DNA of 43,815 nucleotides from a virus. The DNA lies in IMG/VR virus record IMGVR_UViG_3300017744_000024, positions 1 through 43,815 of that record; one strand, given 5' to 3'. This document shows, piece by piece, positions 20,326 through 29,479 of this stretch (the stretch's first letter is position 1; each line of letters starts with the position of its first letter). Under the pieces are notes generated by a model that had not been told where the DNA came from, made no database searches, and saw only the letters and a list, made by a program, of their open reading frames with translations. Position numbers and translations under genes: made by a program.

Positions 20326-22093
20326 GTGTTTCTACGTCATTAGCATATGCTGTGAAGCCGTTTTCTTTAACAACCTTAAGCACATTGTTCACTCTGCCCA
20401 TCAATTCATCTTTGTGGGATATTAAAAATATATTTTTGCCTGATTCTCTGCTCATTTTTTTCAAAATAGCCAAACTGCTTTCAACTCCTGCTGAATCCAT
20501 ACCAGAATCTATTAATTCATCCAAGAACAACAAGTTGATCTGTTGATACAAGTTTTCCCATACATCTCTAAATGCAAAACTTAAACCTAAAATTAATCTG
20601 TTTCTTTCTCCTCTACTCAAATTGTCAAAGTCTAGTTCTTGTCCCAGTTGAGTGATCTCCACACTTAAATCATTTTTAAATGTGACCAAGTGTGGAAGAC
20701 CCAATTGATCCAAGTAGTGAGTTAACCTGTTGTTCAAGAAGGTTAAGTTTTGATCAATTATTTTCTTTCTTATGAAAGAATCTTTATTTGTCAACAATTT
20801 ATACAAAAATTCTTGATGTTCTTTCAATTTTTGTAGTGTGTTTGCTGTGTCCCAATTTATTTCTTGTACTGCTTGATTTTTTAATTCGTCTATTTGATCT
20901 AGATATGGATTTGATTCTTCTTTTTTGTTAACAAGTGCTGTGTTGATTGATTCCACATATTGTCTGTGATCATATGCTTCTTTAAGTGTGTCATAGTATG
21001 TGTCAGGTCTTTGATCCAAATCGCCCACTGCTTTGATATCTTTTACAGTTTGTTCTAATTGTTCAGCCAATTCCATTACATAACTGTTGGATTCTCCATA
21101 TTCTTCTTCCAAAGTTTTCTGCATTTGTTCTATTTTATCTTGAGGCAGATCCTGTCCACAAGCATAACAAGAAGTTTCGCTATTAAGTTTTTCTAAATCA
21201 TCATGCAATTTTTTTGCTGTCTTATCTGCTTGTTCAATAGTTGATTCCAAACCGGCTCTGTCTTTTTGCAATTGTCTTAACGCATCATTAAGTTTTGTCC
21301 AATCTTCAAGTTTTTGATGTGTTTCTAATTCTTTATCAATGTCTACGCCTTCTAACTCTTTCAAGTTTTTTTCTAATTTTTCTATATCTGTTCTGTTTTG
21401 ATTTTGCCAAGCACTGCTTTTGTTGTTTAAACTGTGAATTGTTTCTTCTACTTTTTCATTGCTAATTTTTAAACCTTCTAATCTTGCTGTTTCCAGTGCT
21501 ATGTCTTCTTTTGAACGTTTGATGTGTGTTTTTAAGATGTCTGCTTTCTCAGACAACAACTGAATTCCTAACAGTTGTTCAATTATTTCTTGTTGTTCAT
21601 TGTTGTGTAAACTTAAAAAGGGTTGAGTGTATGTGTTCAAAGCCACAATGTGTTTAAACATTTTTGGATTCATTCCAATCATTCTGTTCAGGTCTTCTTG
21701 TGTTTTACGTGAATCTCCTTGACTGACATCTGATAGTTCTTGTTCTTGGTCGTCAATGTAATACTTCATTACATTTGGTTTTCTGCCACGTTCTACTCTA
21801 TAATTTACACCATCTTTTTCAAATGCTATTGTGACCAACATTGCTTTGCTGTTGGTTTTATTCACTAGATTGTCTTTACGTATTTTTGTAAGTGCTTCGC
21901 CATACAATGCGTAACACAATGCGTTGACTATGGTTGTTTTACCTGTACCATTACGTGAACCTGCGTCATCACCACCCATGTCTAAGTTTTCACCCAACAC
22001 CAGTGTTAATAATTTTTGTTGAAAGTCTATTGCTTGGGTTTGATTACCCACACTCATAAAGTTTTTTACAGTAATTGTTTTAATCAGTATCAT
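20309..22093 (-). CDS. 46: Recombination endonuclease subunit gp46 (Rad50-like ATPase)
   Basis: The product is 594 aa, the SMC-type ATPase partner of gp47 in DNA-end resection for recombination-dependent replication and host DNA breakdown. Motifs in order: Walker A GSRNGTGKT (45-53), Q-loop region near NTYTQPFLSLH (153-163), long coiled coil with zinc hook CYAC at 309-312, ABC signature LSRGERNR (492-499), Walker B LLFLDE (521-526) and switch His in LISHKD (558-563). All key residues are present. Length is near T4 gp46 (560). Its start overlaps gp47 by 14 bases, as expected for subunits of one complex. Confidence 0.96.
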   Translation of the reverse strand: MILIKTITVKNFMSVGNQTQAIDFQQKLLTLVLGENLDMGGDDAGSRNGTGKTTIVNALCYALYGEALTKIRKDNLVNKTNSKAMLVTIAFEKDGVNYRVERGRKPNVMKYYIDDQEQELSDVSQGDSRKTQEDLNRMIGMNPKMFKHIVALNTYTQPFLSLHNNEQQEIIEQLLGIQLLSEKADILKTHIKRSKEDIALETARLEGLKISNEKVEETIHSLNNKSSAWQNQNRTDIEKLEKNLKELEGVDIDKELETHQKLEDWTKLNDALRQLQKDRAGLESTIEQADKTAKKLHDDLEKLNSETSCYACGQDLPQDKIEQMQKTLEEEYGESNSYVMELAEQLEQTVKDIKAVGDLDQRPDTYYDTLKEAYDHRQYVESINTALVNKKEESNPYLDQIDELKNQAVQEINWDTANTLQKLKEHQEFLYKLLTNKDSFIRKKIIDQNLTFLNNRLTHYLDQLGLPHLVTFKNDLSVEITQLGQELDFDNLSRGERNRLILGLSFAFRDVWENLYQQINLLFLDELIDSGMDSAGVESSLAILKKMSRESGKNIFLISHKDELMGRVNNVLKVVKENGFTAYANDVETHDHSR

Positions 22094-23099
22094 TGTTTAA
22101 ATCTCTAAATATTCTAAGCAAGACAGATTTATCATATGCATCAGACTCAATTGTTTCAATTTCTTTAGAAACAATTTGATCTACACTTTCAAATTTTGTA
22201 ATATCAAGTTCTGTGTTAATTTCTTCTTCTTGTTTGCTTGGGATTAGTGTTATTTCTCTACAATTATATTCTTTCATAAAAGTTTCTTTAATATAACTGG
22301 CTTCTTCAAAACTGATGTCTATATCCAATGTAACTCTTAGATGCATTTTCTTTTTCATGATCTCTTTGGTTTTGTCCAACAGTGTGCTTAATTTTACATT
22401 TCTGTACTTGGGACAATTATCCCAATTGAAATAAACAGGCTCTGTGCCATGTTCTAATATCATCATACCACGTTCATCGTCATCAACATCTGCATAATTG
22501 TGTGGAAAAGGATTGCCTAAATAATGAATATTATTTTTGACCTGTCTTTTATGAAAGTGTCCTGAGAAAACGTATTCTTGTTTTTTAAAATCACTTGGTC
22601 GTAATTCTCCTGTGTCAGGCATTTCTACCATTGCATTCATAAAGAAGTTGGGTAATTCAAAATGACCAAACATATATTTGCATTCCATATTACCAACTTT
22701 TTTCCATTCATTGCCTACTAACCAAGGCACTAATATAGTGTCATCTATTTTTGTAATTTTATTAACCATAGTGATGCCGGGAATAAATCTGCCAAACTCT
22801 ACAGATTGAATATCTCTGCTGTCTTTATAATATAAATCGTGATTGCCTGGAAAGAAATAAAATTTATCAAATGCTTTTCCTAATTTTTCTAAACATCTAA
22901 TAGAAGCATCCATAGTGGTTATGTTTACACTATTCCTGTTGTGATGCCAATCGCCACAAAACAATCCTGTTTCACAGCCATGTTTCTTTGCTAGTTCGAT
23001 ATACCAATCAACGAATTCTTCACAGTCATCGTTGTGTAATTTAGAATTGGATTTTAATCCGAAATGAATGTCGGTAAAAACTGCTAATTTCTTGAACAA
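22080..23099 (-). CDS. 47: Recombination endonuclease subunit gp47 (Mre11-like nuclease)
   Basis: The product is 339 aa (T4 gp47 is 339). This is the calcineurin-like metallophosphoesterase nuclease that works with gp46. Metal-binding motifs: DIHFG (Asp10, His12), FCGDWHHN (Asp50), FFPGNHDLYY (Asn86, His87) and FSGHFHKR near residue 160. The start is a TTG at 23099, supported by a strong AGGAG six bases upstream and by the MFKKLAVFTD-type N-terminus. The next start would delete the first metal motif. It lies between gp55 and gp46 in an early-type operon. Confidence 0.95.
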   Translation of the reverse strand: MFKKLAVFTDIHFGLKSNSKLHNDDCEEFVDWYIELAKKHGCETGLFCGDWHHNRNSVNITTMDASIRCLEKLGKAFDKFYFFPGNHDLYYKDSRDIQSVEFGRFIPGITMVNKITKIDDTILVPWLVGNEWKKVGNMECKYMFGHFELPNFFMNAMVEMPDTGELRPSDFKKQEYVFSGHFHKRQVKNNIHYLGNPFPHNYADVDDDERGMMILEHGTEPVYFNWDNCPKYRNVKLSTLLDKTKEIMKKKMHLRVTLDIDISFEEASYIKETFMKEYNCREITLIPSKQEEEINTELDITKFESVDQIVSKEIETIESDAYDKSVLLRIFRDLNNDTD

Positions 23100-23149
23100 A
23101 ATAATCTCCTACTTTTCTTTAGAATACACGAAAGTGTTGTATTTGTCAA

Positions 23150-24001
23150 CTACTTTTTCGTTCGTTTACTGACTTTAGGTTTTGGATTCGATTTGTTTGC
23201 AGTCTTTGGTGCACCTGAATCGCCTTGAGTCTGTCGTGACATACTAGGCATCATATTGTTAAGTTCCAGAATATCATCTCTAATATTTTGATTACGTTTT
23301 TCAATATTGATAATTCTTACAAACGAATTAGTAACTGCCGCTGTGTAATAAGCAAATGGATTATCTGATTTAGATTCATCAAATTGTAAACCAATTTGAG
23401 CCAATTGCAATATGGCTTGTCCTTGCATCTCATCATTGTATGTGTAACCTCTTACATTACCTCTTGTTCCATAACGTTCACACAGTTTCATCCACATTTT
23501 TGCCAGTTCATTTGTGGCTCTGCCTGATTCTTTATTGAATTTGCCGTTTTCTAAACCACCTTCCCAGTGACTTTTCCCCACACAAATTAAATTGCCTTTT
23601 CTGTCATATTTCCAATGTTGGAATGGTGGAAAGTTTACCTTGGTTTTACCATCTGCCACTGTTTTTGGATTCTTTTTTCTACCAGGTTCATCTGGCACGT
23701 GATCAAATGTCATCACCCTAAAAACTACATCATCCTTGTCAATCTTTCTATAATCTATTTGGCATTCTCCCAATTTAGTTTTAGGATCTAATTTTTTACG
23801 TCTTTCGTAGTCTTGATGTGTTAATTTTTTGGCTTTATTTCTCTTGGCTTGAGCAACAGTTCTAATGTTTATTGCATCCACGTTTTTCACAATCAAGTTG
23901 TATTCGCTGTATGCTTCGTCTATAAAACTGCAAAATGATGCCTTAGACTTATGAATTTCGGATAATAGGTCTCTGTTGTTTAGATAATTGACTTTTTTCA
24001 T
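23150..24001 (-). CDS. 55: Late sigma factor gp55
   Basis: The product is 283 aa. gp55 is the sigma-like subunit that directs host RNA polymerase to TATAAATA-type late promoters together with the sliding clamp. The conserved sigma region 2-like block is at about 195-250: YTYNDEMQGQAILQLAQIGL, then FDESKSDNPFAYYTAAVTNS and FVRIINIEKRNQNIRDDIL. It is about 100 residues longer than T4 gp55 (185). The extra length is in the N-terminal half (including a KVNFPPFQHWKYDRKGNLI insertion before the core) and a basic tail (NKSNPKPKVSKRTKK). AAGGAAC precedes the ATG. A perfect sigma70 promoter lies just upstream. Confidence 0.92.
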   Translation of the reverse strand: MKKVNYLNNRDLLSEIHKSKASFCSFIDEAYSEYNLIVKNVDAINIRTVAQAKRNKAKKLTHQDYERRKKLDPKTKLGECQIDYRKIDKDDVVFRVMTFDHVPDEPGRKKNPKTVADGKTKVNFPPFQHWKYDRKGNLICVGKSHWEGGLENGKFNKESGRATNELAKMWMKLCERYGTRGNVRGYTYNDEMQGQAILQLAQIGLQFDESKSDNPFAYYTAAVTNSFVRIINIEKRNQNIRDDILELNNMMPSMSRQTQGDSGAPKTANKSNPKPKVSKRTKK

Positions 24002-24027
24002 TAATGTTCCTTGTTATATATCTCTTC

Positions 24028-24056
24028 ATTATAAACTACTCAGTTAATTTTGTCAA
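24028..24056 (-). promoter_or_regulatory. Perfect sigma70-type early promoter for gp55-47-46
   Basis: On the minus strand TTGACA (24056-24051), 17-base spacer, TATAAT (24033-24028): full consensus for the host housekeeping sigma. The transcript would start about 20 bases before the gp55 ATG. Its -35 box overlaps the divergent late motif at 24055-24062. Confidence 0.9.
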
Positions 24057-24062
24057 TAAATA
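24055..24062 (+). promoter_or_regulatory. Candidate late promoter (AATAAATA) for the baseplate block
   Basis: AATAAATA ends 5 bases before the ATG at 24068, so the T4 spacing puts the transcript start at the A of the ATG. It overlaps the -35 box of the gp55 promoter by two bases. Confidence 0.6.
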
Positions 24063-24067
24063 AATGT

Positions 24068-24997
24068 ATGGCAGACAATTTTCTAAAAAAAGCGACAGAT
24101 TTGACATCAAACAAAGTAGGTGACATGAAAACAATGGCTAATGACATTGTGAGCAATACTTCAGGTTTTTTAAACACCAACATAGATACATTTGGTAAAA
24201 CATTAGATTCAGTATCCAGTTTTGCTTTTGGTAAAGCCAAAAGACTAAAAGGTGAGTTGAAAAAACTTACTGACGGTATATTTAAATTTGATAATTCTGC
24301 TCCAGCGATCACAATGAACACAGACGGTAACACAGACAGCGGAGACCAAGACTGGCGTGTGAGTTTGTCAATGCCACAAAGTATTACTCAAATGATAGCA
24401 GGAGAAAAAACACTGTTGGATCCTTTAAAAGCCACAGGCAACAGATTGGTATTTCCTTATACTCCAACAATATTGGTAGGACAATCAGCCAATTGGAATC
24501 CAATGCAACCGGTACACACCAACTATCCGTTTTATGCTTATGAAAATTCACGTGTGGATCAAATGACAATCTCAGCACACTTCTATGTGCAGAACGAAAT
24601 GGAAGCAAGATATTGGGTAGCGGCTGTGCATTATTTGAGATCAATGACAAAAATGAGTTATGGGCTATCACCAAACAAAGGTGCTCCACCTCCAGTGGTG
24701 CGTTTAAACGGATACGGAGATTTCACTTTCAAAGATGTTCCTGTGATTATTCAAAACTTTACATTTGATTTAAAAGAAGATGTTGACTACATCAGCACAA
24801 AATTAACAGCAGAAGAATCTGGAACATCTGATGGTCAATCATCTGTTGCCTCAACTGGCGGAACTTATGCCTGGGCACCAACAGAAAGTTTAATGACTAT
24901 TGGAGTTGTACCACAATACAGCAGAACAAAACAAGCACAATTTGATCTTGCCGATTTTGTTAAAAATGGCGGAACAAAAGGAAGTGGATTTATTTAA
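24068..24997 (+). CDS. Baseplate tail-tube cap/initiator protein (gp48/gp54-like)
   Basis: The product is about 309 aa. The start is the ATG at 24068 (MADNFLKKATDLTSNK). A TTG at 24050 would add six residues but overlaps the promoter. The middle (WRVSLSMPQS, TGNRLVFPYTPTILVGQSAN, HTNYPFYAYENSRVDQMTIS, HYLRSMTKMSYG, RLNGYGDFTFKDVPVIIQNF) is the tube-like fold shared by gp19, gp48 and gp54 in T4-like phages. These cap the baseplate and start tail-tube polymerisation. T4 gp54 (320 aa) is the closer length match. I cannot separate gp48 from gp54. It heads the baseplate run and its stop overlaps the next start (TAATG). Confidence 0.75.
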   Translation: MADNFLKKATDLTSNKVGDMKTMANDIVSNTSGFLNTNIDTFGKTLDSVSSFAFGKAKRLKGELKKLTDGIFKFDNSAPAITMNTDGNTDSGDQDWRVSLSMPQSITQMIAGEKTLLDPLKATGNRLVFPYTPTILVGQSANWNPMQPVHTNYPFYAYENSRVDQMTISAHFYVQNEMEARYWVAAVHYLRSMTKMSYGLSPNKGAPPPVVRLNGYGDFTFKDVPVIIQNFTFDLKEDVDYISTKLTAEESGTSDGQSSVASTGGTYAWAPTESLMTIGVVPQYSRTKQAQFDLADFVKNGGTKGSGFI

Positions 24998-25299
24998 TGG
25001 GATTCTTTACAAGCTCAAGTCCATATGCATCTACAAGAATTGTTGATGATCAATATCTCGACATAATGACAATACGTCCAGTGCCGGCACAACCGGACGA
25101 TGTGTTGTACACTGTGGAACCACAATACAATCATAGACCAGACTTGTTGGCTTATGATCTTTACGGCAACGAAAAACTATGGTGGGTGTTTGCTCAACGC
25201 AACATGGACAAAATTTCTGATCCAGTTTACGATCTTATTCCTGGCTTAGAAATTTATATTCCACAAGGACCCGCTCTTAGAGATACACTAGGAGTGTAA
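24997..25299 (+). CDS. 53: Baseplate wedge protein, gp53-like LysM fold
   Basis: The product is 100 aa. The segment YNHRPDLLAYDLYGNEKLWW followed by VFAQRN, and the ending GLEIYIP, correspond to the LysM-like core of gp53 (T4: RPEELANAIYGNPQLYWVL), which clamps neighbouring wedges in the baseplate. T4 gp53 is 196 aa, so this is a minimal version. It is start-coupled to the gene before and followed within 2 bases by the next. Confidence 0.65.
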   Translation: MGFFTSSSPYASTRIVDDQYLDIMTIRPVPAQPDDVLYTVEPQYNHRPDLLAYDLYGNEKLWWVFAQRNMDKISDPVYDLIPGLEIYIPQGPALRDTLGV

Positions 25300-25300
25300 T

Positions 25301-27715
25301 ATGTTCTTTAACAAAAAAACAAATTCAAATGTAACTCTTAAAAAAGGTGTTACTGAAAAGGTAGGCGCAACAGTTGAATGGAAAGACAGCGGTCTTTCTT
25401 ACATGGATGTTGAAACTAACACTTCAGTAACAAAAGATGAAAACGTATCAAAAAAGAAGAAAAAACCCAATGTCCAGGTAAAAGAATTTATAAGAGAATT
25501 CATACCCAACCCTCTACACGACTATGAATCATACAATGCTGTATTCACACTGGCGGCACTGACACTGGAAGAAGTAAATTTCCCCAACATACTTTATAAT
25601 AGAATGCCTCTTCATCCTGTGGCACATTCCGCTGGTAAAGGCAAAATAGAAGAAGTTACTTTTTACAAACAAGCAGGAGTAAGTCTTGAATACTTTATAG
25701 ATAATGTTGAAATAAAATCTTTTATTTCTCCCAATCAAAAAACAAAACACGTACAAAGGTCAGAACTTTCTTTTACTGTGACAGAACCTTTCAGTATTGG
25801 TTTATTTTTACAGACTATGGCGATACAAGCCGGCAAAGCCGCAGACGATGGCAACGTTGAATTTACAAGAGCACCGTATGCCTTAATAGTGGATTTTGTT
25901 GGTCAAGATGTAAATGGCAAAATTTTTAGAAATAACAATCTACGTAAAGTTATGCCTATTCAAATGACAAAAGCGGCAATAAGAGCCAGTCAGGCAGGTG
26001 CTGTGTATGATTGTACTGCCGCACCTTGGATAGAAACTCCAACAATGGATGTGAATAATAAAATAAACACTGATATCACACTGTCAGGAAAAACTGTTTA
26101 CGAAATGATGCAGGTGGGAGATGACAGTTTAATGGGGCAATTAAATTTTAAAGGCGAAGATTTAGACAAAAAAGCCAAGAAGAAAGAAAAACTTGCCACA
26201 GTGCCTACAGATGACTTTGTGATATATTTTCCTGAGAACTCTGAAGTTGAATACACAGAAGCAGAGAGAAAAAGAGTTTTGAAAGATAGAGCAACAATGA
26301 CAAGCGATGGCTCAGGAGATTATTTTTTCAATACCGAAAAAAGAGACAGCATTGTGGAAACACTACTAGGAAAAAATATTCGAGTAACCAACGAATACAC
26401 TGGCACAAGCGGACAAGGAGTAAGAGTGTTTCAAACCGAAGGTGAAGGATCAAATGCAACTTTTTTAGGCAATGACATTGGAGCATCAAAAATGGCTATC
26501 AATGAAAATAACATGGCTATAATGGGTAAGAAATTTCCTGATTTTGAAGAAAAATATGACAAACGCAAAAAAACTTTCACCAGAGATGGTATCACTTTAA
26601 ATCTTAGAGCGATGACTTTAAGTTTTAAAAAAGGTACTCGTGTCACAGACATAATTGAAACAGTGATACTGTTGAGTGAATATGCTAAAAATTTAACAAA
26701 AAATCCTGACGAAATGAAAAACAAACAGCCAGGCAAACATCCTTGGTTTAGAGTAAGAACCAAATGTTTTCAACTGCAGGATTCTTTTTTCAAAATGAAA
26801 ACAAATAACCATCCTAGATTAAATGTTTTCAGTATAGTGCCTTATCAAGTGCCAGACACTATATTTGACGATGATACATCTATGCCGACAGGTATTACTG
26901 TGCTTAGACAAAACATTGTAAAAGGATACAATTATCTTTACACTGGATTGAACAAAGATATAATGGATTTCCAGTTGGACTATAATTTTGCTTTTTTCAA
27001 TAGTGCTCCTCAAAATATGAATAAAACTTCGTCAACTTCATCTGCTGGAGGTAACAAGAGTATAGAAAAATCAGGAGTAGCAACAAATGTGCCAAAAATG
27101 TTTGTAACAGATTCTGAAGACAATAAACCAGGAAATTTAGCATCTAGAATTGTAAAAGCACAAAAAGAAGCCAGCGGTGAAGGAACAGAAAATGAAAGTG
27201 CAGAATTAAAAATTGCTAGAACAATGAATGATAGAATTATCAATGGTGGAACAACTGATTTAATTCAAATGGATTTAACAATAATTGGAGATCCTTACTT
27301 CTTACCAGCAAGTGGGATGATGAATTCAGATGAACCCACAAGATTTTTTGTGGATCCTAGACCATATGCCACAGAATCTTCAAGTGATAAAAACAACGGT
27401 AACGGCAGGGGAGAAATAAATTATCAAGATACTTCTTGTTTTATAGAAATGAATTTCCAAACACCGATTGATTATCAACCTGGTGGGGATAATTTTATTT
27501 TCCCTCAAGGTGGGTCGTACCAAAACGGAGCAGGGGAAACAATTAGATTGGGTGAATTTAGCGGTATATTCCAAGTTCAAACAATCTTGAGCACTTTCCG
27601 ACAAGGTATGTTTGAGCAAACATTGAGAATAAACAGACAAGCCAACATGACATTGAATGCTGTGGAAGGCTCAGGCAACAAGAAAAAAATTCAAAAAGAT
27701 AACAGTAAAGACTAA
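25301..27715 (+). CDS. Large baseplate structural protein, probable hub component
   Basis: The product is 804 aa. It starts with a short basic, Lys-rich part (KKKKKPNVQVKEFIREFIPN, about 51-70), then conserved-looking blocks such as LHDYESYNAVFTLAALTLEE and the C-terminal FIEMNFQTPIDYQPGG with GIFQVQTILSTFRQGMFEQT. The C-terminal 'VQTILSTF..G.F.Q.L' style is seen in hub proteins that pack against the spike. It precedes the gp5-like gene, with a TAATG overlap, so a role equivalent to gp27 or a hub adaptor is inferred. The sequence is not recognisably T4 gp27 (391 aa). Confidence 0.65.
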   Translation: MFFNKKTNSNVTLKKGVTEKVGATVEWKDSGLSYMDVETNTSVTKDENVSKKKKKPNVQVKEFIREFIPNPLHDYESYNAVFTLAALTLEEVNFPNILYNRMPLHPVAHSAGKGKIEEVTFYKQAGVSLEYFIDNVEIKSFISPNQKTKHVQRSELSFTVTEPFSIGLFLQTMAIQAGKAADDGNVEFTRAPYALIVDFVGQDVNGKIFRNNNLRKVMPIQMTKAAIRASQAGAVYDCTAAPWIETPTMDVNNKINTDITLSGKTVYEMMQVGDDSLMGQLNFKGEDLDKKAKKKEKLATVPTDDFVIYFPENSEVEYTEAERKRVLKDRATMTSDGSGDYFFNTEKRDSIVETLLGKNIRVTNEYTGTSGQGVRVFQTEGEGSNATFLGNDIGASKMAINENNMAIMGKKFPDFEEKYDKRKKTFTRDGITLNLRAMTLSFKKGTRVTDIIETVILLSEYAKNLTKNPDEMKNKQPGKHPWFRVRTKCFQLQDSFFKMKTNNHPRLNVFSIVPYQVPDTIFDDDTSMPTGITVLRQNIVKGYNYLYTGLNKDIMDFQLDYNFAFFNSAPQNMNKTSSTSSAGGNKSIEKSGVATNVPKMFVTDSEDNKPGNLASRIVKAQKEASGEGTENESAELKIARTMNDRIINGGTTDLIQMDLTIIGDPYFLPASGMMNSDEPTRFFVDPRPYATESSSDKNNGNGRGEINYQDTSCFIEMNFQTPIDYQPGGDNFIFPQGGSYQNGAGETIRLGEFSGIFQVQTILSTFRQGMFEQTLRINRQANMTLNAVEGSGNKKKIQKDNSKD

Positions 27716-29199
27716 TGGCAAAAAATTTAAACACACGAAAATCACACTCAATTGATCCTAAATTAAATCAAGGACCTTTTGAAGCCATTGTGAGAAATGT
27801 GTTGGATCCCAAATACAGTGGAGCAATAGAAGTTGAATTGGTTAAAACATTGGATTCAGGCAATGCCACAACCACAGGACAATTCATCACAGCAAAATAT
27901 CTCAGTCCATTTTATGGCACAACCAATGTGGCAGGACTGAACAAAAACAAAGATCATAGAGACAGTCAACAGAGTTATGGTATGTGGTTCGTTCCACCTG
28001 ATGTGGGCAACACTGTGATGATTATGTTTATAGAAGGCAACATCAATAGAGCATACTGGATTGGTTGTATTCCACAAGAATTAATGAACGTGATGATTCC
28101 AGGCTCAACACCTGCCATGTCAAACACAGACACAACAGATTCCGAACATCAAGAAGATCCTGCAGATGCAGACATCAGAGGCAAAAAAATGCCTGTGGGT
28201 GAACACAACAAATTAAAATTTGCTGACCGTCCTGCAGACAAACCTTTGATGATTAAAAAACCAATCAACAGATTATTTAAAGCAGTGTTGGACAATCAAG
28301 GTTTAATAGCAGATGAAATTAGAGGACTCACAACATCTAGTGCTAGACGTGAAGTGCCTTCAAGTGTGTTTGGAATAAACACACCAGGACCAATTGACAA
28401 AGTGTTTACACAAAATCAACCTATAGCATCTGCTAGAACAGGTGGTACATCATTTGTTATGGATGATGGTGATGACAAGTTTATAAGAAAAACAAAAGCC
28501 AAAGATGGTCCAATGGAATATGTGGACGTGGAAACCAGCGAGGATGTTATTGAGGGCGATAAAAACACTCCTCACAATGAACTGTTTAGAATAAGAACAC
28601 GTACAGGACATCAAATACTGTTACACAATTCAGAAGACCTTGTGTACATTGCCAATGCCAACGGCACAGCATGGATTGAAATGACTGCCAACGGTAAAAT
28701 AGATTTTTATGCAGAAGACAGTGTGAGTGTTCACAGCAAAGGAGATTTCAACTTTAAAACAGACAGAGATTTCAATCTAGAAGCAGGCAGAGACATTAAT
28801 TTAAAAAGTGCCACAGTTAATCAAGAGTCCACAACACACAACTTGTTGACCACTGGAGCACAAACTGTGGAAGTGGGTACAGCACAAACAATCACAGTTG
28901 GAGGAACAACCAATCATTATGCTGGTGGTGATATCAATTTAGACGTTGGAGGACTCATAAATCTTTCTAGCGGAATAGCAGTGGCTACGCCGGTGGCGCC
29001 TTTAGCGGCTTGGAGCCTTCCAGGCGAAGCAAATAAAAGCATCATGAAACGTGTGCCACAACACGAGCCATGGAGCCATCATGAAAATTTTGATCCAATG
29101 GCAGTTGCATTGGCTAAAACAGACAGAAGTGAACAAGAGGATATTGTGGTTGCAGAACCTATTAATATTCCAGACACATTTAAAAATGCGAGGACATAA
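27715..29199 (+). CDS. 5: Baseplate central spike protein, gp5-like (no lysozyme domain seen)
   Basis: The product is 494 aa. The N-terminal part (GPFEAIVRNVLDPKYSGAIE; SYGMWFVPPDVGNTVMIMFI; NRAYWIGCIPQ, about 18-125) is an OB-fold as in gp5/VgrG. The C-terminal region (about 330-430) is a beta-helical repeat with DFNFKTDRDFNLEAGRDINL and later GGDINLDVGGLINLSSG, the needle that pierces the membrane. T4 gp5 has a lysozyme domain between these. Here I see no such catalytic motif (no lysozyme-type Glu/Asp/Thr block), as in many marine T4-like phages. The PAAR tip gene follows directly with a one-base overlap. Confidence 0.88.
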   Translation: MAKNLNTRKSHSIDPKLNQGPFEAIVRNVLDPKYSGAIEVELVKTLDSGNATTTGQFITAKYLSPFYGTTNVAGLNKNKDHRDSQQSYGMWFVPPDVGNTVMIMFIEGNINRAYWIGCIPQELMNVMIPGSTPAMSNTDTTDSEHQEDPADADIRGKKMPVGEHNKLKFADRPADKPLMIKKPINRLFKAVLDNQGLIADEIRGLTTSSARREVPSSVFGINTPGPIDKVFTQNQPIASARTGGTSFVMDDGDDKFIRKTKAKDGPMEYVDVETSEDVIEGDKNTPHNELFRIRTRTGHQILLHNSEDLVYIANANGTAWIEMTANGKIDFYAEDSVSVHSKGDFNFKTDRDFNLEAGRDINLKSATVNQESTTHNLLTTGAQTVEVGTAQTITVGGTTNHYAGGDINLDVGGLINLSSGIAVATPVAPLAAWSLPGEANKSIMKRVPQHEPWSHHENFDPMAVALAKTDRSEQEDIVVAEPINIPDTFKNART

Positions 29200-29471
29200 T
29201 GCCAGGAGTTAGTAGAGTAACAGTAGACACAGCAGTAGGCACAATAGTTGGCAATTTAGCACCAAAAGTTATTGTGGAAGGAGTACCAATTGTTGTTGTT
29301 GGAGCGGCAGTGGAGCCTCACGCACCTTGTCCAATACCTCCGCATTGTGATGCCACTATGAGCGGTAGCAGTGCAAAAGTAAAAGCAAATTCAATATTCA
29401 TATGCAGGGAAGGAGACGCGGCAACTTGTGGTCACACCGCTACTGGTAGTGGCAAAGTATTTGCCGGTTAA
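29199..29471 (+). CDS. PAAR-domain spike-tip protein (gp5.4-like)
   Basis: The product is 90 aa. It shows PAAR-type features: EPHAPCPIPPHCDATMSGSS (Cys/His-rich, 39-58) and ICREGDAATCGHTATGS (about 68-84), with Cys and His residues that probably bind one metal ion and sharpen the needle. It corresponds to gp5.4 in T4 and PAAR in type VI secretion. It sits directly downstream of the gp5-like spike with a TAATG overlap. Confidence 0.88.
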   Translation: MPGVSRVTVDTAVGTIVGNLAPKVIVEGVPIVVVGAAVEPHAPCPIPPHCDATMSGSSAKVKANSIFICREGDAATCGHTATGSGKVFAG

Positions 29472-29474
29472 ATA
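29467..29474 (+). promoter_or_regulatory. Possible late motif (GTTAAATA) before gp25
   Basis: GTTAAATA contains the PAAR gene's stop and ends 5 bases before the gp25 ATG, the same spacing as the stronger leaderless sites. It has two mismatches to the consensus and may be coincidental. Confidence 0.25.
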
Positions 29475-29479
29475 TCATT

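Noticed and set aside
24050-24067. TTG start for the tube-cap gene
   Set aside because: It would place the start before or within the late motif. The ATG at 24068 begins the expected MADNFLKKA sequence.
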